From contig JAEEXZ010000001.1 in assembly GCA_016288055.1 (NCBI GenBank), positions 39,765 to 103,764 on the forward strand: a stretch of DNA of 64,000 bases, in the 5' to 3' direction. How positions within the stretch are numbered: the stretch's first letter is position 1; each line of letters opens with the position of its first letter. Below are positions 49,826-59,081 of the stretch, piece by piece. The notes beneath the pieces were generated by a model. It ran no database searches. It was given only the letters and a program-made list of their open reading frames with translations, and had not been told where the DNA came from. The position numbers were made by a program, and so were the translations under genes. The DNA is from Bacteroidales bacterium (GTDB taxonomy: Bacteria > Bacteroidota > Bacteroidia > Bacteroidales > UBA932).

Positions 49826-51118
49826 TTATTTCTTCAGGGAAGATTTCTTGCGCTGGTGGAAGTCGTTCGCGGAGTTGTTGGTGTCCATATAGACAATCTT
49901 GGCACCGTTGGCGATGGAGGCTTCGGCATCAATACCGGAAGGGTCGGTGTCTTCCTCGGAAACGGCGCCGGCATAGTCGTAAACCAGCTTGCCCTTATTC
50001 CCGGCAATGGCTTCGGTCGCAGCTTTGTCCACGTTACGGTACTGGGTATAGCCCAGGTTCTTGGTTGCCAGGCTGTAACCGGAATTGACGGCGGCGGGGA
50101 AGCGGTTGAAGTATTTGGTTTCATCGGCTTCGGGCCACTCTTCCAGGGCGTCCATCACCCAGGAAGTGGGAATCATGGCGTAATTGGTGGAGCCGTTGGT
50201 TCCGCGCTGGTCAAAGTTGGAAGCGGTCTTCACCCATTCCGTGATATCGACGCCCTCTTCGGGGATCAGCAGATAGGGAGCGGAATTGGCCATCAGCGGC
50301 ATCCAGACGGTTCCCTGGCCAAACCGATAGGTCTTCATGTAATGGGAAGACGCGATGGAGGCGTCGGGAGCGGGATAGGCCGCTGCGAGATTGAAGCCGG
50401 ATTCCTTGTCGTAGAAGACATAGTCGGCCTTGCTCAGATCCACGGAGTTGCTGTAGGTCTCAGTGTGGTTGATTGCGCCGTTGATGGCAACCACGATCTG
50501 GGAATAGGGGGCAATCTTCACCTCGGTCTGGAACCACCAGATACCGAAGCTGGCGGGCGTCCAGCCGGCGACTTCATATTCGATGACCCCGTCGGTGATC
50601 GCATACTTGTTGGCGGCCTGCGTATTGGAGTTCTGTGCCATGGTGATGCACATGCGGCTGGCATCCACCTCCTTGTCGGAGTTGTTATAGACGATGATGT
50701 ACTTGTCGTACAGGTAGCTCTTGGTGCCGGCGTTGTCCTTGCAACCGCCATCGTAGTATTCCTTGATGATCAGGGCGCTGGAGTTGGAGGCGGTAAGAGC
50801 CAGTTCGACGGGCTTCTCTTCCACATAGGTCTTCTCGACCGTAAACTGGGTGCTGCCGTTATAGTTCGTGTTGCCCTCCTTGAAGGAAGCGCTCACGGTA
50901 TAGATTCCCGCAGGGACCTTGAAGCTGGCGAGACCGTTCTCGTCGGAATTCTGCGTATAGCTGGCCACGGCAGAAGTGAACGTGACGGGGGCGACGGCCT
51001 TGTAGGCCTCGCCGAAGTGGGTGAGCTGGACGGAGACCTCTACCAGGACTTCCGGCTCCTTGTTGCAGGCAGTAAGCGCCATCAGGGCGGCTGCCATCAT
51101 GTAAAATACTTTTTTCAT
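49826..51118 (-). CDS. DUF4876-type lipoprotein
   Basis: The 430-residue lipoprotein (signal AALMALTACNKE) begins with an Ig-like domain (about 25-115; VPAGIYTVSASFKEGNTNY), followed by the DUF4876 region (SALIIKEYYDGGCKDNAGTKSYLYDKYIIVYNNSDKEVDASRM), a lamin-tail-like fold that probably faces outward. It follows the TonB receptor by 11 nt. By analogy with SusD next to SusC it could help present cargo to the receptor, but that is inference. Confidence 0.85.
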   Translation of the reverse strand: MKKVFYMMAAALMALTACNKEPEVLVEVSVQLTHFGEAYKAVAPVTFTSAVASYTQNSDENGLASFKVPAGIYTVSASFKEGNTNYNGSTQFTVEKTYVEEKPVELALTASNSSALIIKEYYDGGCKDNAGTKSYLYDKYIIVYNNSDKEVDASRMCITMAQNSNTQAANKYAITDGVIEYEVAGWTPASFGIWWFQTEVKIAPYSQIVVAINGAINHTETYSNSVDLSKADYVFYDKESGFNLAAAYPAPDASIASSHYMKTYRFGQGTVWMPLMANSAPYLLIPEEGVDITEWVKTASNFDQRGTNGSTNYAMIPTSWVMDALEEWPEADETKYFNRFPAAVNSGYSLATKNLGYTQYRNVDKAATEAIAGNKGKLVYDYAGAVSEEDTDPSGIDAEASIANGAKIVYMDTNNSANDFHQRKKSSLKK

Positions 51119-51129
51119 AAAGATAGGTG

Positions 51130-54123
51130 TTAAAATTTCAGACGAAGTGTTAATCCGTAATAGTATTTGGGAATAAACCGGGAGGCGGGATAGTATGTCC
51201 TGGTTTTGGAGGACCAGATCCGGGCCCGGTTGTTAAAGAAGTTGTTCGCGTAGAAAGATATGGAGGCCAGGTCGCCGATTTCCTTGGTGACGCTGAAGTT
51301 GGCGCTGAAATACGGAGAGTAGTAGTCCGGTACAAAGGTGTACAGGTAACTGGTTTTGTAGGCCAGGTTGGCCAGGTCCGTGAAAAGCTGCTCATCTCCG
51401 GCGGCGCGGGCGGCCTGCAGGTCGGCGAGGTAGTCGCGCGGAGTGGGATCGCCGAAGGCCGTGTAATACCTGGGGTACACCACCACGAAATTGTCTCCCC
51501 CGTAGATGGACTCCCCGGTGGTACTCAGGATGTCGGCGTTATTGGAGATGACTTTGGCCAGTTCTTCGCCCGCCAGCGTCTCGCTCAGGGCGCGGGAATA
51601 CCGGATGAGGCTGGCCTCCAGTTTGGCCGACAGGATCATGCGCACGGCCGGGATGTGGGTGGATATGGTGAGGTTGGTGCGCAGGGCGCGGCTCTCCGAT
51701 CCGTTGGAGGAAGAACGGTCTCCATAGTAATAGCCGACATATCCGTAAGGCAGCCCGTCCTGGGCCGACTTGAAGGCGGTGGGATTATAAGCAATGATGT
51801 TGGAAGCCAGGAAGTGGTAGGCGTACCAGGTGCCGTCCAGGCGGATGGACGTGTTGATGGCCTTGATGGGGGCGAAGTCCACCACCCATTCGATGCCGTA
51901 GCGGTCTGCGGGGCTGTCTTCATTGGCGGGAAGATGGGTCAGGGACAGCATGCGCCAGTCCTTGTGGGCGAGCGTCTGGGAAGGGAGGACGCCGGTGCGG
52001 TCGCTCACTGTGACAACGCCTGTGGCGCGGTCGATGGCGTACATCTGGTCATCGGCGGGAATCCCTATGCCGTCGAGGGCTTCGGTAGGCGTATAGGTGA
52101 GGGTGCCTTCGCTGTACAGGGCCGAAAGCCGATAAGAGTTGTGGCTTCGGTTCCAGAAAGCGGCCAGGGAAAGCTTGTTCCCGAGGATATCGGCCTCCAG
52201 GCCCACTTCGCACAGGCGGTTCCGCTGCCAGCGCAGCTCCGGGTTGTAGGCAACCGTGCGCGGCTCTATGTGATAAGCCATGAAGGACTGGTTGAGGGAG
52301 TTGGTCGTGGAAGTGAAGACTTCGTCGTCGCGGTAGGTGGGGATGGGGAACAGCACCGAGAAAGACGGCAGCTTTACGGCGATACCCCAGCTGGCCCGCA
52401 GCGACAGTTCCCGCAGCGTGCTGTTCTGCCGGCCTTTCGCTTCCAGGATGGTGTACTTCCCGTTGAAACGGGGAGACAGGCTGGACGTAAGTCCGTAGGA
52501 AGATCCTTTGATATAGGTATTGTCCGAACGGATACCGGCGATGAGATTGAGCCGGCCCCTGCCGACGGGAATCATCAGGTTGTCTTCCAGGTAGGCGGCG
52601 ATATTGTGCATCACGGGGATGTCGTAGTAGGCGTATTTGCGGAACGTGGGCGCGGTGGCCATCTCCGGCGAGTAAGTGCCCCGTCCGAAATTGTAATCCG
52701 TGCTCCAGTCCACACCGGCTTTCAGCTTGTTATTAACCGCGCCGAAATGACGGCTCCAGTTGCATTTGAGCGTGAGGCGGGTGCTCAGTGGACGGTCGTC
52801 GGTGGCCATGATGTTGTACCAGTATCCCGGATCGATGTAGCTCACCGCCGGGGTGGGTTTCGTGTAAGGCTCGGCCATGAAATAGCCGGCCTCTTTCCCG
52901 TGCAGGACAATTTTGGTGACGGCTGCGGAGTTGTAAGTGCGTTCCCGCGTGCTCTTGTCTCCGTAGGAGAGCGAGCCGATGAGTTCGAGGTTGGTAATCC
53001 AGGGCTTGTTCAGCAGCCAGTTCAGGTTGATGTTGGCCCGGAGGCTGTTATCTTTTGCCAAGGACCAAGTACCCTGGACGGCATCCGGGTCTGCCTGGGT
53101 GTCCATGCCGCCGAGGTTGCCGGAAACGCCTACGGTGACGCGCAGCGGTGTGGTTGCGAAGATGCCGGAGTTGCACAGGTTGAAGAAGGAGAGGGACAGC
53201 TGCTTGCGGTCGTAGCCCGTGTAAGGGGACAGGGCCTGCGAGACGGACCGGGTGTACTCCATGCTGGCATTGACGACGCCTCTGGATACGCCGCTGCGGT
53301 TGTTGACCAGGCCGAATCCCTTGCTTACGGAAAGCTGCTTGGTATTGGGGCTGGAGGACATGGTGACCATCCAGGGGGTCTTGCCTTTTTTCGTGTTGAT
53401 CTTCACGACGCCGGAGCCCATGTCGCCGTATTCTACGGAGGGAACGCCCGTGATGACTTCCACCGATTCGATGTTGGAGGAGGCGATGTTGTTGGTGTTG
53501 ACGCCTTTGACATCGGCCCCGCCGGAAGAGGCTGTTCCGAAGGATGCGTTATTGGACAGGCGCACGCCGTCCACTTCCACGGCCGTCCCGAAGGATGCGT
53601 TGCCGGATTCGCCTTTATCGGCCGCGCGGATGCTGAACTGTTTGCTGTTGACAAGGTTGTTGTCCGTGGTGACGCCGCCGGGCAGGAGGCTGGCGATGTC
53701 TCCTACGTTCATCAGCTGCACGTGCTCCAGCGCCGTTTTGTCCACGGTGCGGGAGGTGGTGGCGGCCGCATCGTTTTCCTTGGCGGTAACCACAGCGCCG
53801 GATAGGGTGAGGTTGTCTTCCTCCAGCTGGAAGCGGACGTTGGAAAGATCCTTGGTGAACTTCAGCTCCCGGGAGTAATTGGCATAGCCCAGGCAGGAGA
53901 CGGTGACGACGCTTCCGGGTACCTTTATATTATTGATGGTGAATCGGCCCTCCTGATTGGTGACGGCCCACTGTTCCGTTGCGCCGAGGACGACCGTCGC
54001 GAATTCGATGGGTTCTCCCGTGGCTTTTTCCACCACCCGTCCGCTCAGGCTGTGCGTCTGTGCCCGGAGGGCGGGACATGCCAAAAGGACGGCCAAAACT
54101 ATTGCTACTGCTCTTCTCATCAT
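51130..54123 (-). CDS. TonB-dependent outer-membrane receptor
   Basis: The 997-residue protein has a signal peptide (LLACPALRAQ), a carboxypeptidase-regulatory-like domain (LSGRVVEKATGEPIEFATVVLG, about 20-100), a plug domain (HVQLMNVGDIASLLPGG, SIRAADKG, VEVDGVRLSNNASFG, region 130-260) and a large barrel ending in LTLRLKF. It lacks the SusC-type long loop and SusD partner. The start ATG at 54123 (or the adjacent one at 54120) begins the signal peptide; the longer frame covers the promoter. It heads an operon with DUF4876, DUF6850 and an S46 peptidase, so a peptide-linked nutrient is a possible cargo. Confidence 0.93.
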   Translation of the reverse strand: MMRRAVAIVLAVLLACPALRAQTHSLSGRVVEKATGEPIEFATVVLGATEQWAVTNQEGRFTINNIKVPGSVVTVSCLGYANYSRELKFTKDLSNVRFQLEEDNLTLSGAVVTAKENDAAATTSRTVDKTALEHVQLMNVGDIASLLPGGVTTDNNLVNSKQFSIRAADKGESGNASFGTAVEVDGVRLSNNASFGTASSGGADVKGVNTNNIASSNIESVEVITGVPSVEYGDMGSGVVKINTKKGKTPWMVTMSSSPNTKQLSVSKGFGLVNNRSGVSRGVVNASMEYTRSVSQALSPYTGYDRKQLSLSFFNLCNSGIFATTPLRVTVGVSGNLGGMDTQADPDAVQGTWSLAKDNSLRANINLNWLLNKPWITNLELIGSLSYGDKSTRERTYNSAAVTKIVLHGKEAGYFMAEPYTKPTPAVSYIDPGYWYNIMATDDRPLSTRLTLKCNWSRHFGAVNNKLKAGVDWSTDYNFGRGTYSPEMATAPTFRKYAYYDIPVMHNIAAYLEDNLMIPVGRGRLNLIAGIRSDNTYIKGSSYGLTSSLSPRFNGKYTILEAKGRQNSTLRELSLRASWGIAVKLPSFSVLFPIPTYRDDEVFTSTTNSLNQSFMAYHIEPRTVAYNPELRWQRNRLCEVGLEADILGNKLSLAAFWNRSHNSYRLSALYSEGTLTYTPTEALDGIGIPADDQMYAIDRATGVVTVSDRTGVLPSQTLAHKDWRMLSLTHLPANEDSPADRYGIEWVVDFAPIKAINTSIRLDGTWYAYHFLASNIIAYNPTAFKSAQDGLPYGYVGYYYGDRSSSNGSESRALRTNLTISTHIPAVRMILSAKLEASLIRYSRALSETLAGEELAKVISNNADILSTTGESIYGGDNFVVVYPRYYTAFGDPTPRDYLADLQAARAAGDEQLFTDLANLAYKTSYLYTFVPDYYSPYFSANFSVTKEIGDLASISFYANNFFNNRARIWSSKTRTYYPASRFIPKYYYGLTLRLKF

Positions 54124-54132
54124 TCTCGGCTG

Positions 54133-54140
54133 CAAAGGTA
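54133..54140 (-). promoter_or_regulatory. -7 element TACCTTTG of the TonB receptor operon
   Basis: On the minus strand TACCTTTG (54140 to 54133) ends 9 nt before the ATG at 54123, leaving a leader of only a few bases. Confidence 0.55.
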
Positions 54141-54243
54141 CGATATTGTCCACTGTTGAAAAATCCCCATTTGTTGGGATGCGGGACCAGCGCAAAGATA
54201 TGAAAATATCTCGTTCGGTTGTTCATAAAACTGTTAAAAAGTT

Positions 54244-54274
54244 TTTGATTATCGGGAATTTATCCGTATCTTTG
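54244..54274 (+). promoter_or_regulatory. Promoter of the rplC-rpsC operon
   Basis: TTTG at 54244-54247, exactly 19 nt, then TATCTTTG at 54267-54274. The leader to the rplC ATG is about 70 nt. This consensus promoter shows the ribosomal block is expressed by itself here. Confidence 0.85.
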
Positions 54275-54347
54275 CGGTCCGCAATTGTGCCCAAGTGGCC
54301 TCCAATTCGTATTAAATTATTAAGTAACAATTAATTAACAAACACCA

Positions 54348-54974
54348 ATGCCTGGTTTAATTGGAAAGAAAGTCGGAATGATTTCCGTCTTCGGTGCCGA
54401 CGGGAAGAATATCCCGTGCACTGTCGTTGAGGCTGGTCCGTGTGTTGTCACGCAGGTTCGCACTGTAGAAACCGACGGTTATGCCGCCGTGCAGCTTGCC
54501 TATGACGAAAAGAAAGAGAAGCGCACCAGCAAGGCTCTGAAGGGCCATTTCGAAAAGGCTGGAACTACTCCCAAGAAGAAGCTCGTGGAATTCGAGGCAG
54601 ACTTCGCCGGAGAGCTCAAGCTCGGAGACACCATCACCGTGGCCGATGTCTTCACTGAGGACGTCAAGTACGTAGATGTTGTCGGTACTTCTAAGGGTAA
54701 AGGTTTCCAGGGCGTCGTGAAGCGTCATGGATTCGCCGGTGTAGGTGGTCAGACCCACGGTCAGCACAACCGCCTCCGTCACCCTGGTTCCATGGGTGCA
54801 TCCTCCTGGCCTTCCCGCGTTTTCCCGGGAATGCGCATGGCTGGTCACATGGGCAACGAGCGTGTGAAAGTATTCAACCTCGAGGTCCTGAAAGTCATCC
54901 CTGAGAACAATCTCGTAGTAGTTAAGGGTTCCGTTCCCGGAGCCAAAGGTTCTTACATTATTCTGGAGGCTTAA
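54348..54974 (+). CDS. rplC: Ribosomal protein uL3
   Basis: uL3 is an early assembly protein of the 50S subunit near the peptidyl transferase centre. The 208-residue product has GLIGKKVGM at the start and the family signature region [19 protein letters not shown], with the loop [17 protein letters not shown] ending in [10 protein letters not shown]. Codon use is typical of highly expressed genes. It is the first gene of the operon here, with no rpsJ upstream, which is unusual. The next gene begins 3 nt after its stop. Confidence 0.98.
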   Translation: MPGLIGKKVGMISVFGADGKNIPCTVVEAGPCVVTQVRTVETDGYAAVQLAYDEKKEKRTSKALKGHFEKAGTTPKKKLVEFEADFAGELKLGDTITVADVFTEDVKYVDVVGTSKGKGFQGVVKRHGFAGVGGQTHGQHNRLRHPGSMGASSWPSRVFPGMRMAGHMGNERVKVFNLEVLKVIPENNLVVVKGSVPGAKGSYIILEA

Positions 54975-54977
54975 GCA

Positions 54978-55604
54978 ATGGAACTTTCTGTATATAAGAT
55001 CGACGGAACTGAATCCGGAAAGAAGGTCGTCCTCGACGAAAAGGTGTTCGGCGTACAGCCCAACGACCACGTCATCTACCTGGATGTCCTCAATTATCTC
55101 GCCGCCCAGCGTCAGGGCACTGCCAAGACCAAGGATCGCAGCGAGGTTGCTTACTCTACCAAGAAACTCGGTCGTCAGAAGGGCGGCGGCGGTGCCCGTC
55201 ACGGTTCCCTCAAGGCCGGTATCTTCGTAGGCGGTGGTAACGTGTTCGGCCCCAAGCCCCGCGATTACCGCTTCAAACTGAACAAGAAGGTCAAGCAGCT
55301 CGCCCGTGTGAGCGCTCTGTCTTACAAGGCTGCCGAAGGCAAGATCGTGCTCGTCGAGCCCTTCGCCCTGGACGCCCCCAAGACCAAAGAGTTCAAGACC
55401 ATCCTCTCCAACATCAAGGCCGGAGACCGCAAGGTTCTCGTCGTCCTTCCGGAGAACTCCAATAATATTTTCCTGTCATCCCGCAACCTGCCCTCCGTGC
55501 AGGTGATCACCGTTGACGAGATCAATACCTACGCTATCATGAATGCCCATTCTCTGGTGCTTGTGGACGGCGTGCAGGACATCCTCGCAGCAAGAGTAAA
55601 GTAA
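54978..55604 (+). CDS. rplD: Ribosomal protein uL4
   Basis: uL4 binds 23S rRNA and lines the exit tunnel. The 208 residues include the conserved loop RSEVAYSTKKLGRQKGGGGARHGS and the GPKPRDYRFKLNKKVKQLARVSALSYKA segment (positions about 65-115). In E. coli L4 represses its own operon through the S10 leader; that leader and rpsJ are missing here, so such control would have to act on the rplC leader. It starts 3 nt after rplC. Confidence 0.98.
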   Translation: MELSVYKIDGTESGKKVVLDEKVFGVQPNDHVIYLDVLNYLAAQRQGTAKTKDRSEVAYSTKKLGRQKGGGGARHGSLKAGIFVGGGNVFGPKPRDYRFKLNKKVKQLARVSALSYKAAEGKIVLVEPFALDAPKTKEFKTILSNIKAGDRKVLVVLPENSNNIFLSSRNLPSVQVITVDEINTYAIMNAHSLVLVDGVQDILAARVK

Positions 55605-55617
55605 AGGAGAAAAGAAA

Positions 55618-55908
55618 ATGGGTATTTTAATTAAGCCAATCGTAACCGAGAAAATGACGGCTGAGGGCGAAAAGCTCAACCGTTACGGTTTCATCGTGGA
55701 CCGCAAGGCCAATAAGCTTCAGATCAAGGCCGCCGTGGAGCAGATGTACGGCGTTTCCGTCGCAGACGTGAACACCCTCAACTACCATGGCAAGCGCAAA
55801 CAGCGCTACACCAAGGCTGGCCTGCTTCGCGGTCGTATGAATCACTTCAAGAAGGCCTATGTGACCCTTGCAGGTGAAGACAAGATTGATTTCTACGCTA
55901 ACATCTAA
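55618..55908 (+). CDS. rplW: Ribosomal protein uL23
   Basis: uL23 sits at the tunnel exit and docks the trigger factor and SRP. The 96-residue product has the standard start ILIKPIVTEKMT, then YGFIVDRKANKLQIKAAVEQMYGVSVADVNTLNYHGK. An AGGAGAAAAGAAA ribosome-binding region precedes the ATG. Normal length and order. Confidence 0.98.
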   Translation: MGILIKPIVTEKMTAEGEKLNRYGFIVDRKANKLQIKAAVEQMYGVSVADVNTLNYHGKRKQRYTKAGLLRGRMNHFKKAYVTLAGEDKIDFYANI

Positions 55909-55923
55909 GAAGGAGAATAAACT

Positions 55924-56748
55924 ATGGCAATCAAAAAGTACAAGCCGGTTACTCCCGGCCAGCGCAACAAAGCTATCAGCTCCTTCGACGAAATCACCGC
56001 GAAGAAGCCTTATAAGAAGCTTCTTGCTCCCCTCCACTCCACGGGTGGCCGCAACAACACCGGTCAGATGACCGTTCGTTACCGCGGCGGCGGACACAAG
56101 AGAATGTACCGCCTGGTGGACTTTGTCCGCAACCGTGACGAGTTCAAGGCTACCGTGCTCACCATTGAGTACGATCCTAACCGCAGCGCACGCATCGCCC
56201 TCATCCAGTATGAGGATGGTCTGAAGAGCTACATCATCGCCCCTAACGGCCTGCAGGTCGGTCAGGTGGTGGAGAGCGGCCCTCAGGCTGCCCCGGATAT
56301 GGGTAACTGCCTCCCGCTTGCCAACATCCCTGTTGGTACCCTCGTACACGCTATCGAGCTCCGTCCCGGTCAGGGCGCCGCAATGGCCCGTTCCGCCGGT
56401 ACTTATGCCCAGCTCGCTGCCCGCGAAGGCAACTACGCCATCCTGCGCCTCCCTTCCGGTGAGACCCGTATGGTTCCCGTTACCTGCCGCGCTACTGTAG
56501 GTACCGTTTCCAACCCGGACCATAATCTGGAATCCGACGGTAAGGCCGGACGTACCCGTCACCAGGGTCGTCGTCCTCACAACCGTGGTGTTGTGATGAA
56601 CCCCCACGATCACCCGATGGGTGGTGGTGAAGGCCGCGCCTCCGGTGGACACCCGCGTTCCCGTAAGGGTCTGCCTGCAAAGGGCTACAAGACTCGCAAC
56701 CCGAAGGCCGTGTCCAACAAGTTCATCATTGAAAGACGTAAGAAATAA
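55924..56748 (+). CDS. rplB: Ribosomal protein uL2
   Basis: uL2 is needed for subunit joining and peptidyl transfer. The 274 residues contain [37 protein letters not shown], and the C-terminal [20 protein letters not shown] with the conserved His. An AGGAGAATAAACT ribosome-binding region precedes the ATG. Nothing unusual. Confidence 0.98.
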   Translation: MAIKKYKPVTPGQRNKAISSFDEITAKKPYKKLLAPLHSTGGRNNTGQMTVRYRGGGHKRMYRLVDFVRNRDEFKATVLTIEYDPNRSARIALIQYEDGLKSYIIAPNGLQVGQVVESGPQAAPDMGNCLPLANIPVGTLVHAIELRPGQGAAMARSAGTYAQLAAREGNYAILRLPSGETRMVPVTCRATVGTVSNPDHNLESDGKAGRTRHQGRRPHNRGVVMNPHDHPMGGGEGRASGGHPRSRKGLPAKGYKTRNPKAVSNKFIIERRKK

Positions 56749-56767
56749 CGGAATAAACTAACAGATT

Positions 56768-57040
56768 ATGAGTCGTTCACTTAAAAAAGGACCGTACATC
56801 CAGGAAGCCCTGGAGAACAGAATTCTTGCTATGAATGACGGTAGCAAGAAGAAAGAGGTTGTCAAGACTTGGTCCCGTGCCAGCATGATTTCCCCTGACT
56901 TTGTCGGCCACACCATCGCCGTTCACAACGGCAACAAGTTTATTCCCGTGTACGTCACTGAGAATATGGTAGGTCACAAGCTTGGTGAATTTGCTCCCAC
57001 CCGCACTTTCCGCGGCCACGCAGGCAACAACAAGAAATAA
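56768..57040 (+). CDS. rpsS: Ribosomal protein uS19
   Basis: uS19 forms part of the 30S head with uS13. The 90 residues begin [10 protein letters not shown] and contain [51 protein letters not shown], the full family pattern. Normal length; it lies between rplB and rplV with short gaps. Confidence 0.98.
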   Translation: MSRSLKKGPYIQEALENRILAMNDGSKKKEVVKTWSRASMISPDFVGHTIAVHNGNKFIPVYVTENMVGHKLGEFAPTRTFRGHAGNNKK

Positions 57041-57059
57041 TGTTTAAAGGATTGACATT

Positions 57060-57476
57060 ATGGGAAAGAGAAAACATTTGATGGCCGAGCGCCTGAAAGA
57101 GACCAAGAAGCAGACCGCTATAGCAAAACTTAACGACGTTCCTACCTCCCCTCGGAAGATGCGCCTCGTTTGCGACACCATCCGTGGCGTGGAAGTCAAC
57201 CATGCAATGGATCTTCTCCACTATTCGAAGCGTGACGCTTCCGTTCGTCTGGAGAAACTCCTCAAGAGCGCCATTGCCAACTGGGAAGCCAAAAACCCCG
57301 AGCAGACGGCCGCCCTTGAAGCCGGTAACGTTATCGTCAAAACCATCATGGTGGACGAGGGTCGCACCCTGAAGCGCATCCGTCCCTGCCCGCAGGGCCG
57401 CGCCGGTCGCATCCGCAAGCGTTCCAACCACGTTACCATCGTACTTGACGTCAAAAAAGCAGTGGAGGAGAAATAA
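57060..57476 (+). CDS. rplV: Ribosomal protein uL22
   Basis: uL22 reaches into the exit tunnel. The 138-residue product has [22 protein letters not shown], the central ALLHYSKR-type helix ([28 protein letters not shown]), and the tunnel hairpin [31 protein letters not shown] lysine-rich N-terminal extension ([17 protein letters not shown]) adds about 20 residues. It is 3 nt from rpsC. Confidence 0.97.
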   Translation: MGKRKHLMAERLKETKKQTAIAKLNDVPTSPRKMRLVCDTIRGVEVNHAMDLLHYSKRDASVRLEKLLKSAIANWEAKNPEQTAALEAGNVIVKTIMVDEGRTLKRIRPCPQGRAGRIRKRSNHVTIVLDVKKAVEEK

Positions 57477-57479
57477 ACT

Positions 57480-58256
57480 ATGGGACAGAAAACAAATCCT
57501 ATCAGCAACCGTATCGGTATCACCCGTGGTTGGGACTCCAACTGGGTAGGCGGTAACTACGCCGAGAAGATCGCCGAAGACTACGAGATCCGTAAATATC
57601 TGGGCAGCCGCCTTGCAAAGGCCAGCCTCTCCCGCATCATCATTGAGCGCACCCTGAAGCTCATCACTGTCACCATCCATGCCGCCCGTCCGGGTGTGAT
57701 CATCGGTAAAGGTGGCCAGGAGGTGGACAAGCTCAAGGAAGAGCTGAAGAAGGTGACCAAGAAGGAGGTCCAGATCAACATCTTCGAGGTGAAGCGCCCG
57801 GAGGTTGACGCCACCATCGTGGCAGATTCCATCGCCCACCAGATCGAAGGCCGCGTGAGCTATCGCCGCGCCATCAAGATGGCCATCGCCACCGCCATGC
57901 GCGTGGGCGCCGAGGGCATCAAGGTCCAGATCAGTGGTCGTGTAGGCGGCGCCGAAATCGCCCGCTCCGAGATGTTCAAGGAAGGCCGCACTCCGCTGCA
58001 CACCTTCCGCGCCGACATCGACTACGCCCTTGCAGTTGCACACACCCAGATGGGTACCATGGGTATCAAGGTCTGGATCTGCAACGGTGAGAAGTACGGC
58101 AAGCAGGATCTCTCCCCGAACGCCGGCTTCGCTTCCAGCGCTGCCCCCGCAAACTCCGGTCGTCGTGAAGGCGGTCGCGGTGAGCGCGGTGAGCGTGGTG
58201 GCCGTGGCGGTAACCGTGGTGGCCGTCGTGAAGGCGGTCGCGGCGAGCGTCGCTAA
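57480..58256 (+). CDS. rpsC: Ribosomal protein uS3 with an Arg-Gly-rich tail
   Basis: uS3 lies at the mRNA entry site and has a KH domain. Here are the KH loop [38 protein letters not shown], and the C-terminal domain [12 protein letters not shown] with [10 protein letters not shown] and [13 protein letters not shown]. After about residue 215 comes an extension of about 40 residues made of repeated RREGGRGER and RGGRGGN units. Many uS3 proteins stop before this, and an RGG-like tail can bind RNA. A terminator follows 27 nt later, so the operon ends here without rplP. Confidence 0.97.
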   Translation: MGQKTNPISNRIGITRGWDSNWVGGNYAEKIAEDYEIRKYLGSRLAKASLSRIIIERTLKLITVTIHAARPGVIIGKGGQEVDKLKEELKKVTKKEVQINIFEVKRPEVDATIVADSIAHQIEGRVSYRRAIKMAIATAMRVGAEGIKVQISGRVGGAEIARSEMFKEGRTPLHTFRADIDYALAVAHTQMGTMGIKVWICNGEKYGKQDLSPNAGFASSAAPANSGRREGGRGERGERGGRGGNRGGRREGGRGERR

Positions 58257-58282
58257 TCCAAGAGCTAAATACACTATGAATA

Positions 58283-58315
58283 AGAGGTCGGCCTTATGGT
58301 CGACCTCTTTTTTTT
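58283..58315 (+). terminator. Terminator of the rplC-rpsC operon
   Basis: AGAGGTCG (58283-58290) pairs with CGACCTCT (58301-58308) around a ten-base loop and runs into nine T residues. A complete intrinsic terminator directly after rpsC. Confidence 0.92.
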
Positions 58316-58799
58316 GTCATACGGCGCCGCAGGCGAAAGTTGCCTCTGAGAGGACTCCGTTCGCTTCGCTCACTCCGGCCCCTCCCACCGTCTGGCTCGT
58401 CCGCAGAGCGAACGGCCAGCCGGCGGGCCCCTCCCCCTGCCCTCGTCCGGGGGTGGACAAGCCCCCGGGAGCGCATCCCTTCCTCCGCCGGAAACCCCAA
58501 TAACCAGACAAGACAATATCTAATGGGTCTTTATCTAAGGCATTTAATTTCCGCTGAATCAACCGATTAATCGGGACTTCATATTCTTACAACACTAAAA
58601 ACGAAGTAATCAAAAAGCCCAAAACAAACAGACATTGACTTTTCAAAAGATTTCTAACATACACTCATTGATTGCGCTTCACGGGCCAAACAGGCCCAGG
58701 TATCTCTGGGCCTGAGGCATATATAATTGTAGATATTTTGCATATTATTATCGCCACTATCTAAAACATTTTTTGTAATTTTGTCAAAAATTGACAACC
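58316..58799. other. Junction between ribosomal operon and R-M island
   Basis: No gene is supported. 58316-58500 is GC-rich with hairpins (CCGTTCGCT with AGCGAACGG; CCGGGGG with CCCCCGG near 58446-58468). From about 58500 the sequence turns AT-rich. A perfect 9-base hairpin (CAGGCCCAG/CTGGGCCTG) lies at 58691-58714. TAATTTTG at 58776-58783 is a likely -7 box for the HTH gene at 58800. Confidence 0.55.
58480..58498 (+). repeat. Left direct repeat flanking the R-M island
   Basis: TTCCTCCGCCGGAAACCC here matches TTCCTCCGCCGTAAACCC at 63127-63144 at 17 of 18 positions. It lies at the point where GC-rich host-like sequence gives way to AT-rich DNA. Confidence 0.5.
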
Positions 58800-59078
58800 A
58801 TGCTTTTCGCAGAACGAATTAAAACCACAAGAGAGGATCTTAATATTCCGCAAAAAGTGATTGCTGAGGCTATCGGAATAGATGTACCAATGTACAGCAG
58901 GATTGAAAGGGGGGAACGGCCTGCCAAGCGTGAGCAAGTGATTGGTATTGCAAAACAACTTGGGATCGATGAGAAGGAACTTATCAACCTATGGTTAGCG
59001 GAAAAGGTTCTTAATATTGTGAGCGAGGAAGAAGATGCGAACATAGTTCTCAATATTGTCTCAAATAATATTGAATAA
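58800..59078 (+). CDS. XRE-family helix-turn-helix protein at the head of the R-M module
   Basis: The 92-residue protein has an N-terminal XRE DNA-binding fold (ERIKTTREDLNIPQKVIAEAIGIDVPMYSRIERGERPAKREQVIGIAKQLGI) and a short C-terminal helical extension rich in Asn, Ile and Val. ATG at 58800 was preferred to an in-frame TTG at 58791. It lies 3 nt before the first methyltransferase gene, so it may repress or time methyltransferase expression. It is AT-rich, like the rest of the island and unlike its neighbours. Confidence 0.85.
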   Translation: MLFAERIKTTREDLNIPQKVIAEAIGIDVPMYSRIERGERPAKREQVIGIAKQLGIDEKELINLWLAEKVLNIVSEEEDANIVLNIVSNNIE

Positions 59079-59081
59079 AGA

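Noticed and set aside
48226..54000. Long plus-strand frames (452, 512 and 716 residues) opposite the TonB operon
   Set aside because: All are antisense shadows of genes with signal peptides and known domains; no motif or start site supports them.
58261..58570. Open frames after rpsC (up to 157 residues), as a possible remnant of rplP
   Set aside because: None resembles uL16, and they run through the terminator and GC-rich hairpins.
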